The translations under genes and the position numbers were made by a program. 64,000 nucleotides of DNA from Erigeron canadensis. Taxonomy: Eukaryota > Streptophyta > Magnoliopsida > Asterales > Asteraceae. The stretch's first letter is position 1; the number at the start of each line of letters is the position of its first letter. The notes below the pieces were generated by a model. The model was not told the DNA's origin. It did not search any database and saw only the letters and a list, made by a program, of their open reading frames with translations. Below are positions 34,643 through 45,640 of this stretch, piece after piece. Where the stretch lies: contig NC_057768.1 of NCBI RefSeq assembly GCF_010389155.1, positions 2,478,501 to 2,542,500 on the forward strand, given 5' to 3'.

Positions 34643-37592
34643 TGTAACAACCGTCTTAGAAATGTTCTAAATAAGTTCTTTGAAACGTACTTTCGCTATT
34701 AGAACGACTAGACAGTTCAATTTATTTAAGTTCTTGACGTGCTGTAGACCAAAATTATGTGCTTATATGAAGGTCAATTTGATCTTAATTCATGATCTAC
34801 ATGATGAATTCATGTTTAAGTACGATGAAATACTAATGTTCGGTTCGTAAACGTTCGTGTTTATAAAAGTTCTAGTTCAAAATGTTCGCAAATAGTCCTT
34901 GCATTTATTGAGTTCATTTATTATGGGAACGTATAAATAGAAAGAGATGGAGAACCCTAGTGAGAGAAACAACCATTCTTCATCTTCCCCATCTTTCCCC
35001 TCTCTCTCTAAAACACACACTTGCAGCCACAAAAACACACACAAAATTCATCTCTTGATTTTGGGTTGTTAAATCAAAATCGTTTGTACTTTTAGCATCC
35101 TTGTGATAATCAAAAAATACTTCTTGAAGCAAATCTCAGGTAACAACAACATTTGATGAGTTTTTGATCAAATTAAAAGTGTACTTTTTCAAGTTCATGT
35201 TCTTGATGATTTGGTCCAATTTTGAATGAAAATCGTGTTAATAGTTAATGGTTTGTGTCTAAATGTGTTTAATAACATTTGTGTGAACAAATTTAGGTCA
35301 TAACATGCTTTAATCTACAAGACCCATTTTTGAAAGTGAAGGCAACACTTGTTCTTGAGTGCCACGACTTGTTCATGTGTTATTTGATCTTGAAACGCAT
35401 TAAAAGTGTTATTGGTAAGTGTTATTGTGTATATACGTACTAGTGCTATGTCCAAATAAGTTCTGAAATCGATCTAGACGTTTGTTGGTGTACTTGAACT
35501 TGTTCAAACTCGTGTGGAGGCTGGGACGGTCCTGAATGGGACGATCTTGGCCCCAAGATCGTCCTAAGGCAGCCCTTTGGTACTCTTGTGCTTGCTCGTT
35601 TGATTGTGTGTTGTGTTGTTGTGTTGGTGCACTTATTGGGTAACTAATCCTTTGGATCGGTTTCGCTCAAACACTTGTTCTTGAACTAGAAAGGATCTTG
35701 TACCTTTGTTCTTGATTTGGAAGATGGGACGATCTTGGCTAAGTGGCAGTAAAACGATCCTGAGCTTGTTCCTTAAAACGATCTTGAACCTTGTCTTGTG
35801 AAACGATCTTGAACCTTGTCTTGTGAAACGATCTTGAGCCTTGCATTGTGAAACGATCTTGTACTTGAAACATCTAGGACGACCTTGCACTTGAACATCC
35901 AAAACGATCTTGACTCAGGAGCTAAAACGATCTTGTGCCAAAAACCCTAAAACGATCTTGTGCAATCAGAACACAACACAAACTTTTCCTATAACTTATC
36001 ATACCTAAACTTCAATACGATCTTGTACATAACTTCTAGACAAGTCCTTAGCTTCATTATCATTCGATTAATTACATTCAAGGCTACATATTAACAAAAG
36101 AGCTAGTTCCTAAAACGATCTAGAACAACGTACATTGTGCAAACCCTAATTGAGTACACTAAAGACATGTTCTATCTTCATTATTAAAGTACAAGTTCTA
36201 TGAACAACTAAATTGAGTTCTTAAGACTAAAGTTCATTAATTAAAGACACGTTTAACTCATTAACATTGTAATCACTTATGTGTAAGTTCAAAGACATTC
36301 AGATCGAGTCCAGTTCGAGTACTTAAAGTTCATTCAAACTCTTTTGAGTCAAAATGTTCAAAGATCTTCAAAGGACCAAATCATCAGTTCATTAAGGACA
36401 TTTCAGTGATTAATTAATCACATGAACTAATATGCGTACTTATTTATGATCAATGACATGTACTTAAGCTTCCATCAAGACGTACTTGGAATTTGATAGA
36501 TATAACCTATCTATCTTTGTGCTTATTCTCTGTGCTTATACTGCCGTGCTTGTACCAGACCACTGTGAGTTCACTATTCCCCCTTTCGTACATTTTGTTC
36601 AAGTTCTTTTATCGGGGACTGAAAAACATGAAAACTATTTTGTACTTGTACATATGTTCTTGAACTATTCTATGTACTACTATATGATCTAGAGATACTT
36701 ACGAAATGATTCTTCACTATTTACAAAGAGTATTTAGGTCTTGAATGGGCATCCTTAAATACTTTCATATCTCTGTACTTGATCTTTAACATGTTCTAGT
36801 TCGTACTTGTACTTGTTCAGTTCTTGTTTACTGCTATCAATTCATATCCCACAGTTCAGGGATTGAACCGTAGGTAATTATGGACAGCGCTGTTTAGGGT
36901 AGGCCCACCCTCATTCTCCGCAGTTCTGGAGGATGCATATTACTTGTTCTTGTTCAGACCTAGATCTTACTTGACGTACTTGAACTTTATGAGCATATCA
37001 TTACATTACAGTTCAGTTCTGGCCAATCGGGTTAGCAGTGACAATATATATTCACAGTTCATTATATGTTCTTGTTCTGTTCTTACTATTACAAAGTACT
37101 TATGTTAAACGTGCAGATCTTATGACCTAGTTCTTACTTTTCTATTATTACAAAGTACTTTGGTTCAACGTACAAAACTTGTGATCTTGTTCTTATTATA
37201 CATATATACATATATGTAAACTAAATCATACTATTTGTGAATCTCACCAACTACTTTCGTAGTTGACCTTTTGAACTTACATGTATTTCAGGCTAGGCTA
37301 AGTAGATCTCTTTAGCATAGGAGTCCTCCTCCATAAGCTCATTCAGTTGGCGATTGTTCGAGCGTTCAAGATCAGGAGCTGTGAAGACTTTCCTTTGCTT
37401 GTTCAGTTCAAGACTTGGTTCTTTAAGACAATTGTTCTGTCTTTCGGATATTGACTATTCTGGGTATAACCCACGTTCTGTAATAACTATCGTACTTCTG
37501 CTCTCAATGTTAATGGCTGTGTTGGAACTTGTACTGTGCGCAATTGTGCTTATCTGTGCATCCTGTATATTCCGCTTTAGCGGGGTGTTACA
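34643..37592 (+). mobile_element. Solo LTR, 2950 bp, with perfect 5-bp target duplication
   Basis: It starts TGTAACAACC and ends GGGGTGTTACA. The flanks 34638-34642 and 37593-37597 are both AGTCA. A TATA box (TATAAATA, 34932-34939) sits about 290 bp into it, followed by a CT-rich leader, so the LTR reads left to right. No internal retrotransposon domain lies on either side, so it is a recombination product of a full LTR element. At 35537-36125 it carries an array of ACGATCTTG-like motifs. Short frames such as 36486-36692 and 37354-37629 lack retrotransposon domains. Confidence 0.85.
35537..36125 (+). repeat. Array of ACGATCTTG-like motifs within the solo LTR
   Basis: At least a dozen copies of (A/G)ACGATCTTG occur with irregular spacing of about 20-30 bp over 35720-35960 and wider spacing at the sides. 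It begins with a hairpin GGACGATCTTGG / CCAAGATCGTCC (35539-35564, spacer CC). Repeats between 35775 and 35860 share longer units (TTGTGAAACGATCTTGA). Confidence 0.8.
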
Positions 37593-37597
37593 AGTCA

Positions 37598-38990
37598 AGC
37601 GTTACTCGACCGACATATATGGTTACTAAACCCCTTACACCCTCATACTTTTGTCTCATTTGGTTAGAGGTCCTTATGGAAACAGTTTCCCTACCTCTAG
37701 GCATTTGCAGAGTCTAGACAAGCTACTTCGTTCTTCTCTCGCTGGTCGAGCTACTCCGTTCCGACTTAATATATATATTAGACTATGCAGGGGCTTGAAG
37801 CCACTAAATGTGAAAGCCTCATATTTTTTGAACTTTTAGGCTTAGATATAATTAGTTTTGGGTTTATATTTAGACTAATCATTACTTTTAATTTCAAAGA
37901 AAAACACTCTTTCATCAGGCATCTAATTATTGTTTTAGGCTTATAGATTCTTTAATAAAATATATTTAAGCTTTTAGAGTATCATATGTTTTTCTCTTGA
38001 TCGAAAAAGCAGTCTCCCAGTTTAAAATTTAAAGGTAACTTGCAAATATTCCATTTTCTTTGATAATTTATTGTATCTACTAGTGATATCAGGTAACTTT
38101 GCCCATTTATAGACTTTTTCGTTTATTTTTACGGGTTTCAAACTTTGATAAACAATGAGAGTTTTTGTTAGAGGCTTTCAAATACAGGGCTCCAAAACTG
38201 GTTTTATTTAAGGCCACTAAAAAGGTTAAGCCAACATTGGGTAGAGGCAAAACTATCTACATCTCATATCCTCATACCCCACTTACAGGGATTGGGTACC
38301 ATTTGTTGTTGTAGTTTGTGGATTGAGAAGGTATTGAAATTTGGAGTATTTAGGGTTTTTTAGAGATAATTTTTTTTTTAAAAAAGAATGCGTAGTTTAT
38401 TTTATAAAAAATAAAAACACTTAAGGTCATATATAACACATAACAAAAGGCTAAATATAGAAAAGCCCTCACCCAGTCATGTACAACATTATATAGTTTC
38501 TTATCGATAGCCATGATAACTATTTTTTGCAAGATACTAATTTTAAAGCATATTAATTAAATTGCAAATGCAAACTTAGCTAAAGTATATATTTCTTTGT
38601 TATTTGTTTTTTTTAACAACATCTATTATACTTTTATTCTTAAATTACATGAATGTCCGAGATGCAAACTAAGACTTTTAAAAACCCCTCAATAATCTAT
38701 CCATACAAATGCAGATAATGAGAATCGAACCTTGAAATACCATTGTCGATCAAAAACCTTATCAGTGGTGCACCAACCTACACTCGTAATTCTTAAGTCT
38801 AACCATTTATGTTTTTGTTTCAAATCGTTAATACTATATATCTTTTTATTAAAAAAAAAAGAAGTTAATTTCAGTAATATTCAAGATGATTTATTAATTT
38901 TAAGTTTTGGTTTTATGGTTGACAAACTTATATATTTTTTTTATTAGAAAAAAACATCTTCAAACATCTTCATACATGAAGAAAACTATT
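37598..38990. other. Intergenic DNA
   Basis: Positions 37630-37800 contain TTAGAGGTCCTTATGGAAAC and nearby phrases resembling sequence that often accompanies plant SINEs; this is not firm. A reverse-strand box-B-like GGTTCGATTCTC lies near 38725. No gene is supported. Confidence 0.4.
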
Positions 38991-38992
38991 TG

Positions 38993-39045
<53 letters not shown>

Positions 39046-39050
39046 TAATA
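38991..39050. repeat. (AAT)n microsatellite
   Basis: About 60 bp of AAT/ATA trinucleotide repeats with one interruption, immediately left of a MITE. Confidence 0.9.
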
Positions 39051-39051
39051 T

Positions 39052-39270
39052 GGGATTTGCTAACTAGTGCCCCTAGTGCACTAGTTAAGAAGCAGTCAAT
39101 GAACTTGTTATTTCCTTATTAATCAAAAATTATATTTAATGTGTATCAATTTAACCTAACAATTTCTATTTTTAAATGAATAATTAATACATATTTTCAT
39201 ATTTTAAGAAGATTGGACTTCATTAAATGTTACTTAACTGGTGCACTAGGGGCACTAGTTAGCAAATCCC
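39052..39270. mobile_element. MITE, 219 bp, with TIRs of about 38 bp
   Basis: The left end GGGATTTGCTAACTAGTGCC continues through CCTAGTGCACTAGTTAAG; the right end is its near-perfect inverse (GGCACTAGTTAGCAAATCCC). The interior is AT-rich. The flanks are (AAT)n-like, so the target duplication is ambiguous. Confidence 0.78.
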
Positions 39271-39297
39271 TAATAGATAATAATAACAATAATGTTA

Positions 39298-39435
39298 CCA
39301 ATGGGGTTGGTGGCCCATTGGTAAGGTCTTTGACCTTGGGGATCCATCTAAGTTCGAGTCCCAGAGTTTTGAGTTTCATTTCAGGTATGCGTGTAATTTA
39401 GAAATAAGAGTGGATTAGAATGTTGTTCTAAAAAA
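39298..39435 (+). mobile_element. tRNA-derived SINE
   Basis: Box A-like TGGTGGCCCATTGGTAAGG (about 39307-39326) and box B AGTTCGAGTCCC (about 39352-39363) are spaced as in a tRNA promoter. A short body and an A-rich tail (TTCTAAAAAAATAAA) follow. There is no acceptor-stem pairing, so it is a SINE rather than a tRNA gene. Confidence 0.65.
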
Positions 39436-40375
39436 ATAAATTAAAAAAAAATAATGTTAATAATGTTAAGGTGATATTATATTTTGTTTCATTTTGTAAA
39501 CTATAGACAACTTTTATTATCTTGATCGAAAATAATTCTGGTTAGTTTAAATTTTAAACAACTAGTCAATCTATTAAAACATTAATATATAATTTTTTGG
39601 CCTTGTTCGCCTCTTATGTCGCCCAAAACACCACCCTGAGGTAGCGATATCCTAAAAAACCGAAAAAGGCGATAGATATCAGTCGCCCAAAGCTTCTCCT
39701 TCTCCAACAAAAAGTGCAAGTAACTTTCTCTCTCTCTCTCTCTATCACTCTCAACCAATTATCTAAAGACACTTGTCAAAAGTCCCCTAACACAATTAGA
39801 TAGCCTCACTCCCCCAGTTTTAAAGGGCTACTCACTTGGTGATGTAGAGCCACATGGCGCAAGTCCCCATCCGTGGGTAGCCTCACTCCCTTTATACTAA
39901 GAAGAGCAATTGGGACGACATTAGTTTAGATGTCATAATAATCTTGATAAATAAATATAGAATTTTAATAACTTGTAAAAGTGGGTCGCCATTAACAAAA
40001 GAAAATTGACTGTTCGTATCAACATTCTTCTTATAACGTACGTCTCAATTATCAAGTTTGGACGGTTTGACTAAAATTGGCTATGCATTATTTTTGAGAT
40101 AATAAAGTAACGGCTTTTAACTTCAAAAATAAGAAGAAAAAAACGGAAAATAATATCTTGGAGTTTGGTATAATCTTAAGTTAAATACTCCTAGTCATAT
40201 ACACATCATTCCATCATGGCTAAGGTCCTACCTTTCCGCGATAAGTGCCAAACTGCCCATTGAAGTCAAGCCAATGAGCCATTATTTCCTATGTTGTATT
40301 TTATGTTCTGTAAATTGATTTGTATTTTAGATTATTTTTCTCTTATTAAAAATAAAGGGGCCTAACAAAGCACAC
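39436..40375. other. Intergenic DNA
   Basis: Positions 39600-39900 are less AT-rich, with (CT)n at 39728-39745 and repeated GTCGCCCAAA; there is no frame of note. It may be an old element fragment. Confidence 0.4.
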
Positions 40376-40688
40376 CATTACAAGAAAAAATGTATATATA
40401 CTTTAAGCTAGAAATCTGTCAGAATTGTAGAGATTTCTTGAGATATAAAAGTTAATTGATTAATTAAGTTTTTGGATAGTTATCATATATAAAAAATAAA
40501 ATAAAAAAGAAAAAGAGAAAGAGAATCATAGATGTTGAAACAGCTCCTAGTTTAAGTGTTGTTGCCGTCATACCCGAATGATTCAGAGTATACATTTAAT
40601 AAACTTTAAAGAATAATCGGAATTTTCTTTTCCTAGAAAATTTACATAATACGAAATGAACTTTAAAAAGGCATTGTGCCCACCAGGT

Positions 40689-40712
40689 ATTAGCGGCGAC
40701 GTCGCCGCTAAT
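40689..40712. repeat. 24-bp perfect palindrome, CACTA subterminal module
   Basis: ATTAGCGGCGAC is followed directly by its reverse complement, then AGTGGG. Near-identical modules lie at 45463-45500 and 45570-45605. Confidence 0.85.
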
Positions 40713-40760
40713 AGTGGGACCCCCGACTACTGACAAACAGACACACTGCGACACACTGCT

Positions 40761-40870
40761 GCATTCAGTAACGATGTACGAGGATGCCACGTCATCAGTA
40801 TTTGCGGCGACGTCGCCGCAAATACGGATGACGTGACATCCTCGTACATCGTTACTGGTTTGCTGAATGC
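40761..40870. repeat. 110-bp inverted repeat with GACGTC core
   Basis: The arms run from GCATTCAGTAACGATGTACG inward to TTGCGGCGAC, and back out through the inverse, meeting at GGCGAC/GTCGCC (40806-40817). The right arm has an extra 8 bp (GGTTTGCT region). Confidence 0.88.
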
Positions 40871-42050
40871 AGGTTTAGGATTTACGGTTTAATGAATGCT
40901 TTAGGTTTAGGATTTACGGATTTACGATAGTGATAAACTAGTACGTCGTTTAAAAAAAATTATTATTACAAAGTAATAAAAGTTTATCTCACATAAATTA
41001 AGTACATCAAACATTTTTATAATATTTGTCTCTTTCAAAGTAATGAAAATGTAATATATTATATAAAAATAACCTAAGTGAAAAAAGAGCATAGTAAAAA
41101 AAATGTAATAAATGAGTGGGATTTGGAGTATTTTGCCTAACTTAGTTTTTCAATACGTGGATTTATATATAAACAAGAAACTTGAAAGATTTACATATTA
41201 TCATACATTTATGATATATTATAATAATTAAGAAGAGTATATTTGTAATTTACAAGTTATAATTTTTTTGCATTCCACAACTAACTTACACTTTTTAACA
41301 TTAATATTTATTTAAAACGTATATATTTATTTTATTTATGGTATATTATATAATTAAGAAGGGTATATTTGATAAAGATGAAATAATTAAATTTAATCTA
41401 CTGGTTATACATATAAACCTACTAAAATGTTAATATAAGTATTAATATTGTTTAATAACTTAGGTGAATTTGCTACATAGTCTAAGTACAAAATTGTTAC
41501 AACGTGTGCTAATGAATGACGAGGCATAATTTATGAAAACAAAACTAAAACAAGTATAATGAATGACATATAAATAAAATTTTATTCTAAAAAAATGTTA
41601 GTATAAATATATATTATTTACATTAAGTTTGGCTATTTTTAAGAAACTTTTTAATGGGGGATTAAATTTAATATGATGTCATAAATACAATTATATAAAA
41701 AAGATTATTAATAAGAAAGAATCTAAAAATGCCAAATAAGAAAGAAAGAATCAAAATTTTGTTTATTTATATAATAGATATGAAAATGAAGCATTATTTA
41801 GTCTTGGATATTAGATGAGAATGCTTAAATAGTTAATTAGGTTTAGGGTTAGTAAAAGAGAAAACGAAAGAGATATATAATTAGGTCTAGAGAGTATTAG
41901 AAGGAAGATTTAGAAAGTATTAGAAACAAATAAAATATTAAAATACAATTTTTCTAATTAATTATTAAGCAAATAAAAAATTTGTTTGGAATGTTATAAT
42001 ACTTAAACAAAAGCATTCAGATTTTTTGATTTCTAATTTAATATCTATTT

Positions 42051-42165
42051 AGATCACGAAAATAAAGATTACAAACATAAAAAATACAAATGATTAGATC
42101 ACGAAAATCAAGATTACAAACATAAAAAATACAAATGATTAGATCACGAAAATCAAGATTACAAA
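42051..42165 (+). repeat. Tandem repeat, 45-bp unit, 2.5 copies
   Basis: Units starting AGATCACGAAAAT(A/C)AAG at 42051, 42096 and 42141 are almost identical; the third is cut short. Confidence 0.9.
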
Positions 42166-42340
42166 CGGAAATCAAACTTCAGTTAAACGATGAATACAAA
42201 CATAAACAAAAATGGAAAATTAATCACTTTCACTATCACTATCACTACCCAACTGTTGTGTGGGGGCCCGTGACGTGCTAGGGTCGGCCTCGAATGCTGG
42301 CTGGCTACAAGGGCATCCCATACGGAGGTTGACCCTCCAG

Positions 42341-44285
42341 TTATGCCAGCCTCTGAGACCCACCCCTGTCAGTGAACCAAGTCTTCTTGAATTTTGCTTT
42401 TTTATCCCTGTATATCTTCAGGGCATTCTGACGAATCATCCTGGTCACGGCCTCGCGTAACGGGTGATTTTCTGAGTGACCTAGATATGGTTCTAAGTAG
42501 AACCGTCTCTGCAATAGTACCAAGTAATAGTTAACATCTCCCATATTTTTTAAATGACGTATTTAAATAGTAAAAAACGATAGTTTTATACCATAAGCCA
42601 GTCAGTAAGTCCATCCTTGATGGGCTGGGGCACCTGATCCCACGACTCGAAATTATGTGGGACGGTAGCGACATAGGTCCCCAAATAGCTCTTGTACCAC
42701 TTGGCGTGGTCCCCAATTGCCTGCCACCTACTAAGATCGTTATTCAACATAAGCGATATTCGGCGTCCCGAATTCTGAAACTCGCGCTCCAGATCGTTGT
42801 TAGCAGCAGCAGCTCTCCCTGTGCTAATACCTGCAAAACAAAATAAAATAACAAATATATATATATACATATAGTAAAAAGTTAAAATGAGAACCAAGTA
42901 TTTGTCGAGAATTACGAGAACTCTTATGTATAGGGATAATATTGTAATTTACATATTTAATTTAGATTAATAATAATTTAAATTAAAAATGCACTTGAAA
43001 TGTGGAGTTACAAACACTTGAAATGGATTCACGTGCATGTGTACGTAACAAAATGAAAGATAGCTTTTTAGAAAGCATTATTTCGTTTAAAGTTATTTTG
43101 TAAGCTTCTTTTTTAATAACGAGTGCATTTTTACAAATTTTAATTAATACATTTTAGTTAACCATCAATCATAAACAAAATTTCCTCGTGAATTGGTCCT
43201 CTTTCATTAAAAATCGGCACATTAATATTTGGTAGTTACTAACAAGTTAAAAAGAATTTAAGTTTTTTATATAAGCTTATTATCTCCAAATCCATGCGTA
43301 AACATCAATGAATTTAGCAAATGTTTTCCTTTTATCATTATATTAACATATGTGTAGGTTTAACAAATCACTAAAATCAAACATAAACAAACTTATACAA
43401 TTTATAGTTGTTAAAATTATTATATATGTGTACAAGTTAAAACATGTGTACCAATTAAATTGTCTATAGTTAAAAAATATCTGAATAAGGTTATACATTT
43501 TAGAACACCTATGTTTAAGATAAAAAGAAATAGGTCATTCACATGTGTACCAGTTAAAAGATATATTTTATTATAATAAAAAAAATATTTATATACTTGT
43601 GAATATGGTCATTCACATATGTACCAGCTAACGTTCACATGTGTACCAATTAAAAATATGTGTTTTTTATGTTATATATTTTTTTTTCATTTCACATGTT
43701 TATATGTTAAATATAATTACATTTTCATATTTCATAACCATATATTAATAAATTAATACATTTAAAAATAATATTTATATTATTAATCAATGTTTTAATC
43801 AATAATTTTCTTATGTTGATTAATTTAATTAATTTGTAAAACGATTAAAAAATATATTTGAAAATAAAAGGCATCAATTGTTATTATTATTAATTAATAT
43901 TTAGAAGAAGTTGACAATTTTTAAAAGGTAAGATCCTAGTTTTTCGAACGACCTGTTTTCCGTTTCATTTTATCACTTTTAATTTCATATTCCAATTATG
44001 TCCTTTCTTAATTGTTTTTTATTAATAAATTAATTTGCATTCAAAATTATTACATAAATGCCACCAAGTCTTTTTAGCCTTTGATTTAACTAATCTAATG
44101 GTCTTGCAGTTCTCGACAATTTATTAGTTCTCGCAATATCTCTACTCTATACATATATACCATATATTTATATGCAACGTACATTAATATATATACTTAC
44201 CACCCGTACGCCTACAACCCCATTCGGGGTTCCACCCCCAATTTGGAGGGTCGTTGCCACCATCTCCGCCATGAAGTGTAGCCAT
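42341..44285 (-). pseudogene. En/Spm-type plant transposase-related gene, probably broken
   Basis: Exon 1 is 44285-44201: ATG then ATLHGGDGGNDPPNWGWNP, with donor GGTG/GTAAGT. Exon 2 is 42830-42592 (acceptor TTTTGCAG/GTATT), and the phases join. It encodes ANNDLEREFQNSGRRISLML, then TVPHNFESWDQVP and IKDGLTDWLM. A third coding stretch, 42544-42341, reads MGDVNYYLVLLQRRFYLEPY and RDKKAKFKKTW. The VPH.F.SW..VP and Y..KK.KFK.W features recall the plant En/Spm (Ptta) transposase-associated family of CACTA elements. The 46 bp between exon 2 and the third stretch contain no acceptor that restores the frame, and stops follow RGGSQRLA, so the gene is likely inactive. The large intron contains another inserted repeat. 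Confidence 0.5.
42905..44150. mobile_element. TIR element inside the CACTA gene intron
   Basis: The left end TCGAGAATTACGAGAACTC plus GTATAGGGATAAT resembles the reverse complement of the right end (GTATAGAGTAGAGATATTGC, GAGAACTAATAAATTGTCGA). The interior repeats ACATGTGTACCAGTTAAA-like phrases. Limits are approximate; class is undetermined. Confidence 0.4.
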
Positions 44286-45462
44286 TTTAACCTACATCAG
44301 TTATACACAATTTATAAAATAATATAAACAAACATAAATGTCATAAAAAAGGTGCAAATTAAATTAACATATTTTGGATACAAAATTGTTTTTCAAAATT
44401 ATTATACCTAAAATGCCCACATTTTTGAAACTTTTTTTCAAACTTTCGTTTCTAACATTAATACTAACCTAATAACAACTATATTAACAATTACAATCAT
44501 ACTAAAAAATGTTTTCTAAGATAATACTAACAATCATATTAACAATAACCAAAGATAATACTAACAATCATATTAACAATAACCATAATTTTTCTAACAA
44601 TCATCTAATTTTGAACTATAATAAACAATAATTATAACTACAAATGTTTTCCTAAAAACTAATGAATTTCTAAAAATCATATCATTCCTAACTATAATAA
44701 CATAAGTAATCTTTCCTAACTATAATACTATGACATTTCTATAACTAATACTTTCTAACATATATTTACTAACACTTGTTTTTTAACATACATTTCCTAA
44801 CATATATTTTCTATAACAAACATATATTTTATATAACATTAAACTATAACATTTATATAACTAATATTTTCTAACACATATTTTCTAACTTTTTTTTTCA
44901 ACATATATTTTCTAACAAACATATATAACATTTATTTTCTATAACTAATCATTTCTATAACAAACAAATATTTGATAACATTATTATATATTAAAATAAA
45001 AAAAACTATTTTAAAGGTAAATGAGTGTTAACTCGTCTGAAAAATGGTTCACCGTAAAAATGAGTACAACAAAAAACGGACTGTATGGCTACCCGGAAAA
45101 AATTTAGTCGCCGGAAAAGTAAATCGCCGGAGTTCGCCGGAAAACAAAAAAATCGGGTTTGCCGTATATCAGTGGAAAATACGTTCCCCGCAAAACTTGT
45201 TGGCCAGAAAACTTATTCGCCGGAAAAATGTCGCCGCTAAAACCGCGCCTGAAAATGGACTACGGGAGGCCGGAAAACGTGGGTCGTGTAAAAAGGATTG
45301 TCGATAACGATGATGAGGGGATAGATGGCCGGATTTTGTGACTTAAACGATTGGAGAAGAAAAGAAATTATGGAGGAAGTGAGGAAGTTCTTACGGAGGA
45401 AAAGGAGGAATAATCGAAGAAGAAGAGATAGCGTGGTTTATAACGACAGAATGCAGTGGGGG
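44286..45462. other. AT-rich repeat and GC-rich leader region of the CACTA-like element
   Basis: Positions 44480-44990 are low-complexity repeats of AACATATATTTTCTAAC type. Positions 45040-45340 are richer in GC with repeated CGCCGGAAAA; the frame 45044-45307 encodes only the repeat and is not considered a gene. It may be the upstream or subterminal region of the minus-strand gene. Confidence 0.4.
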
Positions 45463-45500
45463 CCCCACTATTAGCGGCGACGCCGCCGCAAATAGTGGGG
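45463..45500. repeat. Palindromic CACTA subterminal module
   Basis: CCCCACTATTAGCGGCGAC is mirrored by GCCGCCGCAAATAGTGGGG (one arm difference). Confidence 0.82.
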
Positions 45501-45569
45501 GTCACCACCACGTGAAACGGTCAACTAGCAGAGGTGCTGTGGCAGGGTGTTGCAGGTGCGACTGAGGGG

Positions 45570-45605
45570 CCCACTATTTACGGCGACGTCGCCGCTAATA
45601 GTGGG
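45570..45605. repeat. Palindromic CACTA subterminal module
   Basis: CCCACTATTTACGGCGAC is mirrored by GTCGCCGCTAATAGTGGG, the same design as at 40689 and 45463. Confidence 0.85.
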
Positions 45606-45640
45606 TGGTCGGGTTACTCCTTTTCGCCTGATCGGGTTAC

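Larger units (their letters stand above)
40376..45640 (-). mobile_element. CACTA (En/Spm)-like element, limits approximate
   Basis: The left limit is set at CATTACAAGAAAAAATG (40376), one base from the common plant CACTA terminus CACTACAAGAAAAA. The right limit is the last palindromic module, since no clear terminus was found. Both sides carry subterminal palindromes built on CACTATTAGCGGCGAC / GTCGCCGCTAATAGTG (40689-40712, 40761-40870, 45463-45500, 45570-45605). Between them is a minus-strand spliced gene resembling plant En/Spm transposase-related proteins (42341-44285), interrupted by another repeat in its first intron. Motif-dense ends plus such a gene fit a decayed CACTA element. Confidence 0.55.

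Noticed and set aside
36486..37839. Several small plus-strand ORFs in and after the solo LTR
   Set aside because: No retrotransposon domain and no conserved motif; LTR interior and flank.
45044..45341. Two overlapping plus-strand ORFs of 87 and 60 codons
   Set aside because: They translate a CGCCGGAAAA repeat and have no recognisable domain; treated as subterminal or leader DNA of the CACTA-like element.
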